Notes: generated by a model not told the origin, from the letters alone. A stretch of 64,000 nucleotides of DNA from Roseomonas haemaphysalidis (GCF_017355405.1 NZ_CP061177.1:2215001-2279000); one strand, 5' to 3'; counted from the first letter of the stretch, positions 53,366 through 62,830 are shown. Program-made: numbers and translations.

Positions 53366-54615
53366 CGCGCCGCCAGCCAGGCCACGGCCCCCAGCCCGGC
53401 GGCACGGCCGGTGGCCATGCAGGCTTGCAGCAGGTAGCCGCCGGTCGGTGCTTCCCAGTCCAGCATCTCGCCGGCGGCGAACAGCCCGGGGCGGGCGCGC
53501 AGCATGAAGTTTCCGTCCAGCTCTGCCAGCGTGATGCCGCCGGCCGAGGAGATGGCGCGGTCCAGCCCCTGCGGCGCCAGCAGCCGCAGCGGCACGGCCT
53601 TGACCAGCTCGGCCAGGGCTGTCCCGGCGGCGCCATTGTGCAGCGCCTCCTGCACCAGCCCGATGGCGACCGGCGGCAGCCCCGCCGCCTTGCGCAGAAA
53701 CGTGGACAGCGACTGCCCGCGGCGTGGCGCATCCAGCCGCGACGCCAGATCACCCAGGCCGAGGTCGGGGCGTAGGTCCAGCAGCAGCGTGGCGTCGCCA
53801 TCCCTCGCGATGGCGTCTCGCAACAGGGCGGACAAGGCATAGACGGCGCCGCCCTCGATGCCCTGGGCGGTGACCACCGCCTCGCCCCGCACGCTACGCT
53901 CGCCGAAGCGCAGCGCGATGCGCTTCAGCGGCGTGCCCTGGAACCTGTCCCGGAACACCGCCGACCAGCCGATGCGGAAGCCCATGTTGGCGGGGCGGAA
54001 CGGCGTCACCTCGACGCCCGGCAACTGCCCGGCCCATGCGCCATCCGACCCCAGGCGCGGCCAGGATGCGCCGCCCATCGCCAGCACCGTGGCGGCGGGG
54101 CGGATCGTCTTCTCACCCTGCGGCGTGTCCAGTCGCAGCGCGCCATCGGGCGTGAAGCCCCGCCACTCATGGCGCGGCAATACCTGCACGCCCAGCCCGT
54201 CCAGCCGTGCCAGCCAGGCCCGCAGCAACGGCGAGGCCTTCAGCGCGCGTGGAAAGATGCGCCCGGAACTGCCCGTGAAGGTGTCCTGCCCCAGCGCCGA
54301 GGCCCAGGCGACCAGCGCTTCCGGCGAAAATGCGCGAATGGCGGGGGCCAGCACCGCTTCGGCACCGGCGTATCGCGGCAGAAAGGCGTCCAACGGTTCC
54401 GAATGGGTCAGGTTCAGCCCGCCGCGCCCGGCCATCAGCAGCTTGCGCGCGGGCGAGGGCATGCGGTCGAACACCCGCACGGCATGGCCGGCGGCGGCCA
54501 GGGTTTCGGCGGCCATCAGCCCGGCGGGGCCGGCGCCGAGCACGGCGGCGAAGGGGGGTTCTGCTTGCACGCCGTGCTTATGGCCCGGATCGGGACGGAG
54601 TGGAATTTCGCCCAT
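53362..54615 (-). CDS. BaiN/HI0933-like NAD(P)/FAD-dependent oxidoreductase
   Basis: This 417-aa flavoprotein shows the FAD site AVLGAGPAGLMAAETLAAAG, the family block KLLMAGRGGLNLTHSEP, FTGSSGRIFPRALKASPLL, ATVLAMGGASWPRLGSDG and the C-terminal GLFAAGEMLDWEAPTGGYLL. It belongs to the HI0933/BaiN-type group, some members of which reduce steroid or other double bonds, but the TIGR03862-like variant here is uncharacterised. It lies 15 bp downstream of asmA. Confidence 0.85.
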   Translation of the reverse strand: MGEIPLRPDPGHKHGVQAEPPFAAVLGAGPAGLMAAETLAAAGHAVRVFDRMPSPARKLLMAGRGGLNLTHSEPLDAFLPRYAGAEAVLAPAIRAFSPEALVAWASALGQDTFTGSSGRIFPRALKASPLLRAWLARLDGLGVQVLPRHEWRGFTPDGALRLDTPQGEKTIRPAATVLAMGGASWPRLGSDGAWAGQLPGVEVTPFRPANMGFRIGWSAVFRDRFQGTPLKRIALRFGERSVRGEAVVTAQGIEGGAVYALSALLRDAIARDGDATLLLDLRPDLGLGDLASRLDAPRRGQSLSTFLRKAAGLPPVAIGLVQEALHNGAAGTALAELVKAVPLRLLAPQGLDRAISSAGGITLAELDGNFMLRARPGLFAAGEMLDWEAPTGGYLLQACMATGRAAGLGAVAWLAAR

Positions 54616-54630
54616 GCATGGCGGTCCGGC

Positions 54631-56436
54631 CTAACGCGACAGGCAGGGGCTTTCACGGGCAAAGGGACGCAGCGCCGGTAGCAGGCGGCTCACCGCGCCG
54701 GCGGCATTCAGCGCGGCCCTGCCTTCCGCCGTCCAGATGGCCGGGCGGATGCTGGGGTCATCCAGCGCACCGCTGACCCGTACGGGTACGTCCAGCGCCA
54801 GCGTGCCGGTGGTGGCGGGTTCGGTGCCGATGGTCAGGTCGATGCGCCGGCGCCGCAGGTCGACCGTGCCGTGGCCGCTGACCGTGCCGTCGCGGGCCCG
54901 CAGCCGCAGCGGTGCCAGCGTGGCCTCGGCGCCCCGCAGGTCCACCACCGCCAGCAGGCAGCTGACCGGGCTGCTGCCCCCGGCCGTGCGGAACAGGCCC
55001 CGGATGTCGGTGGAAACCAGCTCCAGCACCCGTCGGCCGATGCCGCCGCCCTGCATTCGCACCACGGCGGAGGCATGGGCCGCGCGCGCCGCCGCGTTCA
55101 GCGTGCCGCCCCGCGCTTCCAGCGCCGCGCGCGCATCCAGCGCACCCGACAACGGCAGGTCGCCGAGGCCGAGCAGCCGGCGCAGCGCACTGGCCTGCAC
55201 GCCGTTCGCCTGGGCATCGGCCTGCACGTACTCGTTGCTCACTTGGCCGCTGGCTGCGATGTGGCCACCCAGGTAGTTCAAAGCCAGTTGCTCCACCGCC
55301 AGTCGTCCGGGCCGCAGCGTGGCGGCGAGGCGGGCATCGGTGGCGGATACCGCGCCGTAATCCAGCCGCCGGGCGGTGAGGCGGAGGTCCAGCAGGGTGC
55401 CGGGCGCCCGGTCCACGGCAAGGGTGACGTCGGCGCCGCTGCCGCCATCGCCGGCCAGCAGGCGGTCGAGGTCCAGGCGGTCGAAGTCCAGCACGGCCGT
55501 GACCGCGTCGGCGGCGCCATCCTGGCCTTCCACCAGGGTCAGCGACTGCCCGGCAATGGCGGCGGGGCCCAGCGCGCCGGCCAGCGCCGACCAGTGCCAC
55601 CGGTTGCCCTGCTTCTGCAGGGTGCCGGTCAACCGCAGGGGCGGCGTGCGGTCCTCGGTTTGCGTGCCGGCGATGCGCAGCAGCGCGGCAAGGTCCGGGG
55701 CGTCCAGCGCCAGCGTCCCGTCGGCGCCATCCAGGTTCAACGGATCGGTGAGGCTGCCACGGAAGTTCAGCGCCGTGCCGTCGGACCGTAACGCGACCTC
55801 GGCGGGGAAGGGATGCGCTGCGTCGTGCAGGGCATCGAAGGAGCCCAACGCGGCATCCAGCGTCACCGGCACATCATTGTATTGCCCCTGCGCCGTCAGG
55901 CGGGCCGGCGCCGCCGGGTCCGCGGCATGGAGCGCGGCCTCGGCCAGCCGCACATGCAGCAGCTTGCCGGCGCGGGTGCGGTAATCGAGGGCGGCATCGC
56001 GCAGCATGGCCGCCGGCAGGGTGGGAAATCCGGCGCGGCCATTGCTCGTCCCGGCCGTGGTCGCCGGGTCGCCGAACACCCAGTTGCCACGGCCGGCGGC
56101 ATCGCGCTCCAGGGTCAGGCGCAGCCCATCGGCTTCCAGCCGGCGGACCATCACGGGGCCGCGCAGCAGGGAAAGGGCATCCACCTCGGCCTGCAACCGG
56201 CCCACCTGGAACAGCGGGGCGCCACCCGGCAGGCCCTCCAGCCGGCCGTCGGTCAGCCGCAGCGCGATCCACCGCCCCGGGGTGAGGTGCAGCGAGCCCA
56301 AGGCCACCGGCCGCCCCAGCCAGGCGCCGCCGGCCCGGGCGGCCAGCGGGCCGAGATCGGCCTTCCCCAACAACAGCCAGCCGGCAACGAGCACGGCGAA
56401 CAAGGGCAGCAGTATCCAGGCGAGGCGGCGTGGCAC
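54631..56436 (-). CDS. AsmA family protein
   Basis: This 601-aa protein has an N-terminal membrane anchor (LAWILLPLFAVLVAGWLLLG) and then a long beta-rich periplasmic region. LGRPVALGSLHLTPGRWIAL near the start and the C-terminal LAVVDLRGAEATLAPLRLRA and GTVDLRRRRIDLTIGTEP are AsmA-like. The family is thought to move phospholipids between inner and outer membranes. It reads towards the BaiN-like gene and follows CocE by 63 bp. Confidence 0.85.
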   Translation of the reverse strand: MPRRLAWILLPLFAVLVAGWLLLGKADLGPLAARAGGAWLGRPVALGSLHLTPGRWIALRLTDGRLEGLPGGAPLFQVGRLQAEVDALSLLRGPVMVRRLEADGLRLTLERDAAGRGNWVFGDPATTAGTSNGRAGFPTLPAAMLRDAALDYRTRAGKLLHVRLAEAALHAADPAAPARLTAQGQYNDVPVTLDAALGSFDALHDAAHPFPAEVALRSDGTALNFRGSLTDPLNLDGADGTLALDAPDLAALLRIAGTQTEDRTPPLRLTGTLQKQGNRWHWSALAGALGPAAIAGQSLTLVEGQDGAADAVTAVLDFDRLDLDRLLAGDGGSGADVTLAVDRAPGTLLDLRLTARRLDYGAVSATDARLAATLRPGRLAVEQLALNYLGGHIAASGQVSNEYVQADAQANGVQASALRRLLGLGDLPLSGALDARAALEARGGTLNAAARAAHASAVVRMQGGGIGRRVLELVSTDIRGLFRTAGGSSPVSCLLAVVDLRGAEATLAPLRLRARDGTVSGHGTVDLRRRRIDLTIGTEPATTGTLALDVPVRVSGALDDPSIRPAIWTAEGRAALNAAGAVSRLLPALRPFARESPCLSR

Positions 56437-56499
56437 CGGGGACTTCCTTGCGGCGGCATGATCGCCGCCAGCATCAATGCCGCTGCCCCCCTGAACTTT

Positions 56500-58329
56500 T
56501 CATTCCGTCGTCGCGGGCACCACCGGCAGCACCAGGCGCGAGGTGCGTGCGGCATCCACGAAGATCGTGTTTTCCGCCACCCGCATGCGCCGCCAAGCGC
56601 CTTCCGGCTCGCCGGTCTGCGGGTTGAGGTCGTAGTGCGGGAACTCCGAGGACGCGATGTCCAGCCGGATGCGATGCCCGGCCTTGAACAGGTTGGCGGT
56701 GGGAAACAGCTCCACGGTCACGCGCACCGGCATGCCGGGCTGCAGCGGGCGGGGGTTTTCGCGGTCGTCGCGGTAGCGCAGACGCAGGATGCCTTCCGTG
56801 ACGTTCATCGCGAAGCCCTGGGGGTAGTCGCCGCTGGGCGGGTGCAGGTCCACCAGCTTGGCGGTGATGTCGGTGTCCGGCACGTCGCTGGCCACCCAAA
56901 GGTCGGCCACCACGGGGCCGATCACGGTCACGTCCGCGTCCAGCGGCGCGGTCTGGAACACCACCACGTCGGGGCGGGACGCCAGGGGCAGGAACGGCGC
57001 GCGGTGGGCGAACATCCCTTCGCGCTCCCGCTGGTCATAGGGACCGCCGGAGATCAAGGGCTCCATGGAGGTGATGGCGCCGCCGATCGTCGGCACCGGG
57101 TGGGCCGGGTCCGCGGTCCAGCTGATCGGCACGGCATCGGCGGCGGGCGGCTCGGGACGCAACCCGCCATCGGGCTGCAGGTGGAAGTCGGTGAACACGG
57201 TGCCGGGCAACGGCCAGTCGGATGCTTCGCGCCAATGGCCGCCATGTTCCAGCAGCCCGGCGCCATTCCGCCGCCCGCTGCCGCCGCCCATGACGAAGAC
57301 CCGCACGCGCGGCTCCGCCTCCACGCCGTTGGCCACGCCCTTCAGCCAGCGGTCGAAGAAGCGCAGGCGAAAGGCGCGCCAGTCGCCGGCCCAGGAATCG
57401 ACCGTGGCATCGGGGCCGAACTCCACCTCGCCGAAGGCCGTCTGGCTGCGGTTGCCATGGGTCCAGGGGCCGAGGATCAGCGAGGGCGTGCCCCGCCCGG
57501 CGTCGCGCAGCCCGGTGAAGTTCTCCACCGCCGTGCGGGGATAGGGGTCGTACCAGGAAGACATGTGGACCATCGGCACGTCGGCGTAGCGGTCGTGCCA
57601 GCCCATCGCGAAGATGCCGAGCTTTTGCCAGAAGGGTCCGAAGGCGCCCTCCGTCCATTGCTCGAAGAGGTAGTCCTCGTAGTCCGGCGCATGGCGCACC
57701 GGGGAATGCCCCGGCTTCCAGGGCCAGCGGGCGAACCAGGCATGCAGGTCCTCGGCCGCGAAGGCATTGGCGCGCACCGGGTCGGCCAGGGTTTCCGGCG
57801 CCAGCCGGCCCTGGTTGAAGGCCCAGGTCGCCTGCTTCAGCTCAAAGGCACCGCCCCGGCGGATGCCGCCCTGCCAGGCGTCGGAGAAGCCGCCGGAGTC
57901 CAGGATCTGCGCGGCGAGCCCGGGTGGATTCAGGCAACCCAGGCTGGCCTGGGTATGCGCGGCGTAGCTCAGCCCCATGGTGCCGATGCGGCCGTTGCAC
58001 CACGGCTGCTCCACGATCCAGGCGCAGCAGTCGAAGCCGTCCTCGCCATCGGCGAGGTACTTCACGAACTCGCCTTCGCTGCCGTAGCGGCCACGGCAGT
58101 CCTGATACACCACGGCGTAGCCGTGCGACACGAAGTGCTGCGCGATCTCCTCGCGCTTGGCGGGGCTCGGGTCCGCGGCAGTGCGCTCGGACCGCGAAAC
58201 CTCCCGCTTGCCGTAGGGGGTGCGTTCCAGAATGACGGGGAAGGGGCCATCGCCCTGCGGGAGGTAGACGTCCGTCGCCAGCCGCACGCCGTCGCGGCAG
58301 GGAACCATGTGTTCGATGCGGTTGTGCAT
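56500..58329 (-). CDS. CocE/NonD family hydrolase (X-Pro dipeptidyl-peptidase type)
   Basis: This 609-aa alpha/beta-hydrolase acts on esters or acyl-prolyl/amide bonds. The nucleophile Ser is in GTMGLSYAAHTQ, MVHMSSWYDPYPRTAVENF and ILGPWTHGNR are family motifs (the latter with the catalytic His), and the C-terminal jelly-roll domain shows VVADLWVASDVPDTDITAKL and GHRIRLDIASSEFPHYD. No signal peptide is visible, so it is cytoplasmic. Its ATG overlaps the stop of the upstream peptide-type SBP by one base, suggesting that the imported compound is its substrate. Confidence 0.9.
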   Translation of the reverse strand: MHNRIEHMVPCRDGVRLATDVYLPQGDGPFPVILERTPYGKREVSRSERTAADPSPAKREEIAQHFVSHGYAVVYQDCRGRYGSEGEFVKYLADGEDGFDCCAWIVEQPWCNGRIGTMGLSYAAHTQASLGCLNPPGLAAQILDSGGFSDAWQGGIRRGGAFELKQATWAFNQGRLAPETLADPVRANAFAAEDLHAWFARWPWKPGHSPVRHAPDYEDYLFEQWTEGAFGPFWQKLGIFAMGWHDRYADVPMVHMSSWYDPYPRTAVENFTGLRDAGRGTPSLILGPWTHGNRSQTAFGEVEFGPDATVDSWAGDWRAFRLRFFDRWLKGVANGVEAEPRVRVFVMGGGSGRRNGAGLLEHGGHWREASDWPLPGTVFTDFHLQPDGGLRPEPPAADAVPISWTADPAHPVPTIGGAITSMEPLISGGPYDQREREGMFAHRAPFLPLASRPDVVVFQTAPLDADVTVIGPVVADLWVASDVPDTDITAKLVDLHPPSGDYPQGFAMNVTEGILRLRYRDDRENPRPLQPGMPVRVTVELFPTANLFKAGHRIRLDIASSEFPHYDLNPQTGEPEGAWRRMRVAENTIFVDAARTSRLVLPVVPATTE

Positions 58330-59909
58330 CAGCGGACGACCTTCAGGTGCTGCGCCAGGGTGCTTTCATCCAGCCCGGCCTCGTAGGAAAGCCCGTTGCG
58401 GTGCGCCCAGGTGTTGTTGGGCACGTGCAGCGGAATGATGCCGGCATCGTCGCGGAACGCGATCTCCTGCGCCTGGCGCAGCAGCGCGCCGCGCTGGTCG
58501 AGATCCGGGATGCCGCGTGCCTGATCGATCAGCGCATCAAAGCGCGGGTTGGAATAGCGGCCGCGATTCAGGGCGCCGTAGCCGCGCGTCTGGTCGTATG
58601 TCCGCAGCACCTGGGACAGGCCCAGCCAGCTGTCGCCGGTGGTGTGGCCGAAGCCGATCAGAAAGGCGGAGAACTCCCGCTTGCCGGCGCGGGTGAAGAA
58701 CACGTTGGAGGGCATCACCTCCACCCGTGTTTCGATGCCGATGCGCGTCCAGAACTGCGCCACGGCCTGGGCCGTCTTGTCGTCCTCGATGTAGCGGTTG
58801 TTGGGCGAATGCAGGGTGATGCGGAAGCCGTCGGGGAAGCCGGCGTCGGCGAGCAGCCGCTTGGCCTCCGCCACATCGAAGGCCGGCGCGGCGAGGTCCG
58901 GCGCGAAGCCCACCTGGCCCTCCACCGCGAGCTGGCCGGCCGGCCGGGCGGCGCCGGACAGTATGCGATCGACGATCGCCTGGCGGTTGATGCCAGCCGA
59001 CAATGCGCGCCGCACCCGTGCGTCGCGTAGCGGGTTGTGCGCGAGCGGCCTGCCGTCCCGACCGGACACAAAGGGCGTCGTGTCGCCGGACTGGTCCAGC
59101 GCCAGGTAGATCAGCCGTGACGAGGTGGAAGACGACACACCGACGGAGCGGTTGTTCCGCAGCCGCGCCAGCTCGCCCGGCGGCACGGCGTCGATCAGGT
59201 CCAGGTCGCCGGCCAGCAATGCGGCCAGGCGGGCCGCATCGTTGGCGATCGGCCGCAGGCTGGCGCGCGCGAAGTCCGGCTTCTCGCCCCAGTAGTCGTC
59301 GTTGCGGTCCAGGGCGATGGCGGTGCCCGGCTGCCAGCCACGGAAACGCCAGGGGCCGGAGCCGATGGCCGCGCGGCCGCTGTTGAAGTCCGCCGTCGTC
59401 GCATCCCGCGCCACATGCGCGGGCACCACGTAGGCCGTCATGGCATTGAGCACCACCGCCGGGTCCGTGCCGCGCGAGCGCAGGCGGATGGTGCGGGCAT
59501 CGACCACCTGCACCTCCGTCACCGCCGCCTGCATGCGGATGAAGGGTGCGGGGCTGCCGGGCACCTTGGGCATGCGCTCCAGCGAAAACAGGATGTCGTC
59601 CGCCGTCACGGGCGTGCCGTCGTGGAAGCGGGCGCCTTCGCGGATGGTGAACTGCCAGATGTCGGGTTCGGGGTTGCTGACGCTGGTCAGGCCCGGAACC
59701 GGGCGCAGCGCGCGGTCGGCCGATAGCATCGGGTCGAAAACGTGCTGGGCCACCGTCTGGTTGGCACCGACCAGGGCGAAATGCGGGTCGATGGAGGATG
59801 TTTCCGTTTGCAGCCCGATGCGGATCTCGTCTCGCGTCTGGGCCATGCCCGGCCGGCCGGGGGCGATGCCGGCCAGCAGCGCGGCAAGCAGCACAAAGGG
59901 GGCACGCAT
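58329..59909 (-). CDS. Peptide-type ABC substrate-binding protein (SBP_bac_5)
   Basis: This 526-aa periplasmic protein has a Sec-type signal (APFVLLAALLAGIAPG, ending ...GMAQ) rather than the Tat-like signals of its two relatives in this window. Family motifs are TSSIDPHFALVGANQ, WQFTIREGARFHDGTPV, GSGPWRFRGW and DARVRRALSAGINRQAIVD. It is coupled to the CocE-type hydrolase by one base, and a perfect 14-bp palindrome lies 40 bp upstream of its start as a candidate operator. No permease genes are adjacent. Confidence 0.9.
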   Translation of the reverse strand: MRAPFVLLAALLAGIAPGRPGMAQTRDEIRIGLQTETSSIDPHFALVGANQTVAQHVFDPMLSADRALRPVPGLTSVSNPEPDIWQFTIREGARFHDGTPVTADDILFSLERMPKVPGSPAPFIRMQAAVTEVQVVDARTIRLRSRGTDPAVVLNAMTAYVVPAHVARDATTADFNSGRAAIGSGPWRFRGWQPGTAIALDRNDDYWGEKPDFARASLRPIANDAARLAALLAGDLDLIDAVPPGELARLRNNRSVGVSSSTSSRLIYLALDQSGDTTPFVSGRDGRPLAHNPLRDARVRRALSAGINRQAIVDRILSGAARPAGQLAVEGQVGFAPDLAAPAFDVAEAKRLLADAGFPDGFRITLHSPNNRYIEDDKTAQAVAQFWTRIGIETRVEVMPSNVFFTRAGKREFSAFLIGFGHTTGDSWLGLSQVLRTYDQTRGYGALNRGRYSNPRFDALIDQARGIPDLDQRGALLRQAQEIAFRDDAGIIPLHVPNNTWAHRNGLSYEAGLDESTLAQHLKVVR

Positions 59910-59948
59910 GGGTCTGGCCTTTCAAGAGGACCGGCCCAGGCTAAGCCC

Positions 59949-59962
59949 GATTGGTACCAATC
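59949..59962. promoter_or_regulatory. 14-bp palindrome, likely operator
   Basis: GATTGGT is followed directly by its complement ACCAATC. The core TTGGTACCAA resembles sites of GntR/FCD-type regulators, though I cannot name one. It lies 40 bp upstream of the SBP-CocE operon start. No regulator gene is next to it. Confidence 0.6.
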
Positions 59963-60200
59963 TGAAAGCGCTATTCGGGTGGTTTGGCGGGTGACTGGGT
60001 ATCGGCCCGGGGGGCCGGCAAGCGCCGGGATTGGCCAAATCGATTTAGTTTATGGCACGCAAAGATTTGATGCGATTTGGTGATCGTAAAGAAATGTGGG
60101 ATCACCCCCGCCAACAACGGATCAAAGATTCGGGAGGGTCGAGTAGCGATAAGTGGAATCGATTCACGAGTGAATCGAGAAGCAGACTGCTGCTTGGGAA
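59963..60200. other. AT-richer leader upstream of the exoprotein gene
   Basis: No gene is supported. The stretch after about 60030 is clearly richer in A and T than the surrounding coding DNA. It contains TTGGCCAA (60031-60038), AAATCGATTT (60037-60046) and the inverted repeat described at 60159-60178. It probably carries the promoter of the exoprotein gene; I cannot fix a -10/-35 pair. Confidence 0.45.
60159..60178. promoter_or_regulatory. Perfect 9-2-9 inverted repeat before the exoprotein gene
   Basis: TCGATTCAC and GTGAATCGA flank GA. The element ends 22 bp before the first ATG of the exoprotein gene, so it could be an operator or a hairpin in the mRNA leader affecting translation. Confidence 0.6.
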
Positions 60201-62783
60201 ATGACGTCTGTACTGTTTACGTGGGGTGAAAATACTGTGAGCATTTTGAACATTAACCTTGCCCTGGAGAACGCCGGGGCCAGGTTGCTCGAAAGCGGCG
60301 TCACCACCTTCGCTGAAGTCTTCGCCAAAGGGGAATTGGCCGCAGGCAGCGGCCTGAATGCAACGATCGGCGGCGCCACCAGCGCCGTCCAGCTGGACGT
60401 CAAAACCACTTATGATGACGGCTCGGTGAAGATGGCCGTGCTGTCCGTGCTGCGGCCGGACCTGGCCGCGGGGCAGAGCCTGGATGTGACGCTGGCGACC
60501 GCCGCGCCGTCCTCCGCCGCCGCCATCAATCTGTCCCAGGCCCTCGCCGGCCACGCCTTCACGGTGGACATCGCCGGGTCCGGTGGCAACCACGGCGTGG
60601 ACGTGCTGCACATGCTGCAGGATGCCCTGGCCAACGGCACCGCCAGCGTGTGGCAGACCGGTGCCCTGGCCAGCCAGGCGCGGGTCGAGATCCCCCTGGA
60701 TGGCTCGCAGCGCCTGGTCTTCGACGTCACCGCCTTTCAGGGCGGCGGGCTCAAGATCGACGCACAATTCAACAACGACGGCGCCATGCTCGCCAATGGT
60801 GGCCACGCTGCCTACCATGTCACCGCGACGCTGGATGGCGACGTGGTGATGCGCGAGAACGTCAACCAAGGCCAATACCAGAACTGGCACGAGACCTTCA
60901 GCACCACGGACCACGACGGTGGACAGGGGCTGGGTGACTCGGGCAGCGGGTGGCTGAACATCCGCCACGACGTGGCGCATCTGCAGGCCACTGGAGCGGT
61001 GGCGCAGTACGATCTGAGCATCGGCATCAGCGAGGCCAAGCTGGCGGGCTGGGGCCTGGCGGCGAGCCTGTTCGACTTCGCCGACCCGCTTTCGGCGCAC
61101 GGCGTGCTGCAATACATGCCCAATACCGGCGGCCGCGACGATATCGGCTTCACGACGGCGTCCAACACGGCGTGGCTGATGTCGCAGGACCCGCGGGCGG
61201 CGGCCTATGCGATGGGTCAGGCGGAAGCCGGCAGCGTGATCCCGTGGCACCAGTGGGACAACGCCAATGGTGGCTGGCTGTCGGCCGAGGATTACCCGCG
61301 CCTGTGGACCGACGGCCGCGGCGGCACCGGCACCCCGGGCAATTCCCAGACGACCGGATTGACGCAGCAGATCGGCAAGCCGGATGGCTGGACCCTGGAT
61401 TCGGCGCACCAGCCCGACCTGTCCTACGTGCCCTACCTGCTGACCGGCGAACGCTGGATGCTGGACAACCTGCAGGCCCAGGGTGCCTGGAACGTCCTCA
61501 ACATCTGGAACGACACGCGGGGCGAGGACGGCTTCATCGTGGTCAATGGCGGCCAGGTGCGGCATTCCGCCTGGGCGCTGCGGCAGATCGACGAGGCCGC
61601 CTGGGCCAGCCCGGACGGCAGCGCCGAGAAGAGCTACTTCACCGCCGTGTCCAAGGCCAACTGGGCCTGGCTGGTCGACCAGATCCCCGCCTGGACCGCC
61701 GCCCAGGGCGAGGCGCATGGCTGGGTGCCGGGCGACTACGGTGCCGACAACGCGCTGCCGCCGTGGCAGCAGGACTATTTCGCCTCCACCGCCATTGCCG
61801 CCGCCTCGCACGGCAATGCCGATGCGCTGACCTTTCTGCAGTGGCAGTCGAACTTCCTGGTCGGCCGCTTCACGCATGAGGCACAGGGCTTCGCCGAACA
61901 TGATGGCGCCGCCTACCTGATCGCGATCGGCGACCCCGCCACGGGCAAGCCGCTGCAGACCTGGGGCGAGATCGGTGCCCAAACGGTGGCCTGGAATTGG
62001 TCCAACGGGAGCGGCTGGGCGCATTCCGATGGAGACTACGCGCAGCTGGCGATGGCGACCCTGGCCGGCATCGCCCACCTGACCGGCTCGCCCGAGGCCA
62101 TTGCAGCCTATAACGCCCTGGCCGCGGATGCGCCGCCCTTCGTCAACGACGCCACCTTCAGCAAGGACCCGACCTTTGCCATCGCGGCGCCAAGCCCGTC
62201 GGACATTCCCGTGCTCCCGGGCGGTAACTTGCCGCCGACGCAGCCGGTCCCGGAGCCGACGCCCGAGCCGGTGCCCACTCCCGACCCGGTGCCCACGCAT
62301 CCGACGCCCGCCCCGGACCCGGTTCCCGAGCATCCTGTTCCGACCCCGGATCCCGTTCCGTCCCATCCTGATCCAACTCCGGACCCGGTGCCCACCCCCA
62401 CCCCCACACCCACTCCGACCCCCGACCCCGTTCCCGAGCAGCCGGCTCCGGACAGTGTCGCGTCGCTGAGCATGAAGGTGGGGACCTTCGGCTTTGTGGG
62501 TGGTGCGCCAGACGTCGTCATCACGGTGGACGGCGTCCAGATGTTCCATGGTGCAATCGGCGATGGCAGCGCGACGGTCAGCGAAGTGGTGCTTGGCCAG
62601 GTGACTGCCGACACGGACCACCACGTGCTGCTCAGCTTCCCTGAGCAGGGTGAGCCAGGCGGCGTGCTGTATGTCGCTGACATCCTGATGGATGGTGTTT
62701 CGGCCGGAACCGGCGTGGCCCTCATGGGCCATGGCGAAGCCAATCTGACGGCGCACGGCAGCGGCGACATCTTCGGGCTCTAA
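60201..62783 (+). CDS. Large modular exoprotein with PT-rich linker and possible carbohydrate-binding C-terminus
   Basis: This 860-aa protein has no classical signal peptide. The N-terminal 200 residues include TTYDDGSVKMAVLSVLRPDL, which recalls RIFT-barrel domains of polysaccharide lyases. The Trp-rich centre (about 300-660; WMLDNLQAQGAWNVLNIWND, YFASTAIAAASHGNADALTF) looks like a helical toroid. Residues about 681-750 form a linker with five PDPVP units. The last 110 residues (VVITVDGVQMFHGAI, VLYVADILMDGVSAG) resemble calcium-type xylan-binding modules, ending GSGDIFGL. Start is ATG 60201 or GTG 60237, the latter with a better GGGGTGA site. Type I secretion is possible. The function is unproven. 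Confidence 0.75.
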   Translation: MTSVLFTWGENTVSILNINLALENAGARLLESGVTTFAEVFAKGELAAGSGLNATIGGATSAVQLDVKTTYDDGSVKMAVLSVLRPDLAAGQSLDVTLATAAPSSAAAINLSQALAGHAFTVDIAGSGGNHGVDVLHMLQDALANGTASVWQTGALASQARVEIPLDGSQRLVFDVTAFQGGGLKIDAQFNNDGAMLANGGHAAYHVTATLDGDVVMRENVNQGQYQNWHETFSTTDHDGGQGLGDSGSGWLNIRHDVAHLQATGAVAQYDLSIGISEAKLAGWGLAASLFDFADPLSAHGVLQYMPNTGGRDDIGFTTASNTAWLMSQDPRAAAYAMGQAEAGSVIPWHQWDNANGGWLSAEDYPRLWTDGRGGTGTPGNSQTTGLTQQIGKPDGWTLDSAHQPDLSYVPYLLTGERWMLDNLQAQGAWNVLNIWNDTRGEDGFIVVNGGQVRHSAWALRQIDEAAWASPDGSAEKSYFTAVSKANWAWLVDQIPAWTAAQGEAHGWVPGDYGADNALPPWQQDYFASTAIAAASHGNADALTFLQWQSNFLVGRFTHEAQGFAEHDGAAYLIAIGDPATGKPLQTWGEIGAQTVAWNWSNGSGWAHSDGDYAQLAMATLAGIAHLTGSPEAIAAYNALAADAPPFVNDATFSKDPTFAIAAPSPSDIPVLPGGNLPPTQPVPEPTPEPVPTPDPVPTHPTPAPDPVPEHPVPTPDPVPSHPDPTPDPVPTPTPTPTPTPDPVPEQPAPDSVASLSMKVGTFGFVGGAPDVVITVDGVQMFHGAIGDGSATVSEVVLGQVTADTDHHVLLSFPEQGEPGGVLYVADILMDGVSAGTGVALMGHGEANLTAHGSGDIFGL

Positions 62784-62790
62784 ACCGAAT

Positions 62791-62830
62791 GGTCAGGGGG
62801 CACGGCGACCTGCCGGGCCCCCTGACCTTT
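62791..62830 (+). terminator. Terminator after the exoprotein gene
   Basis: GGTCAGGGGGC (62791-62801) pairs exactly with GCCCCCTGACC (62817-62827), with an inner CGGC/GCCG, followed by three Ts. It also lies 8 bp past the convergent ParB-like gene's stop. Confidence 0.75.

Noticed and set aside
62243..62448. Short tandem-like repeats suggesting a CRISPR array
   Set aside because: They encode the PDPVP-rich protein linker in frame, with no constant repeat or spacer lengths.
60102..62756. 884-codon minus-strand frame opposite the exoprotein
   Set aside because: Composition is Gly/Arg/His-rich without motifs; the plus frame has domain-like structure, start signals and a terminator.
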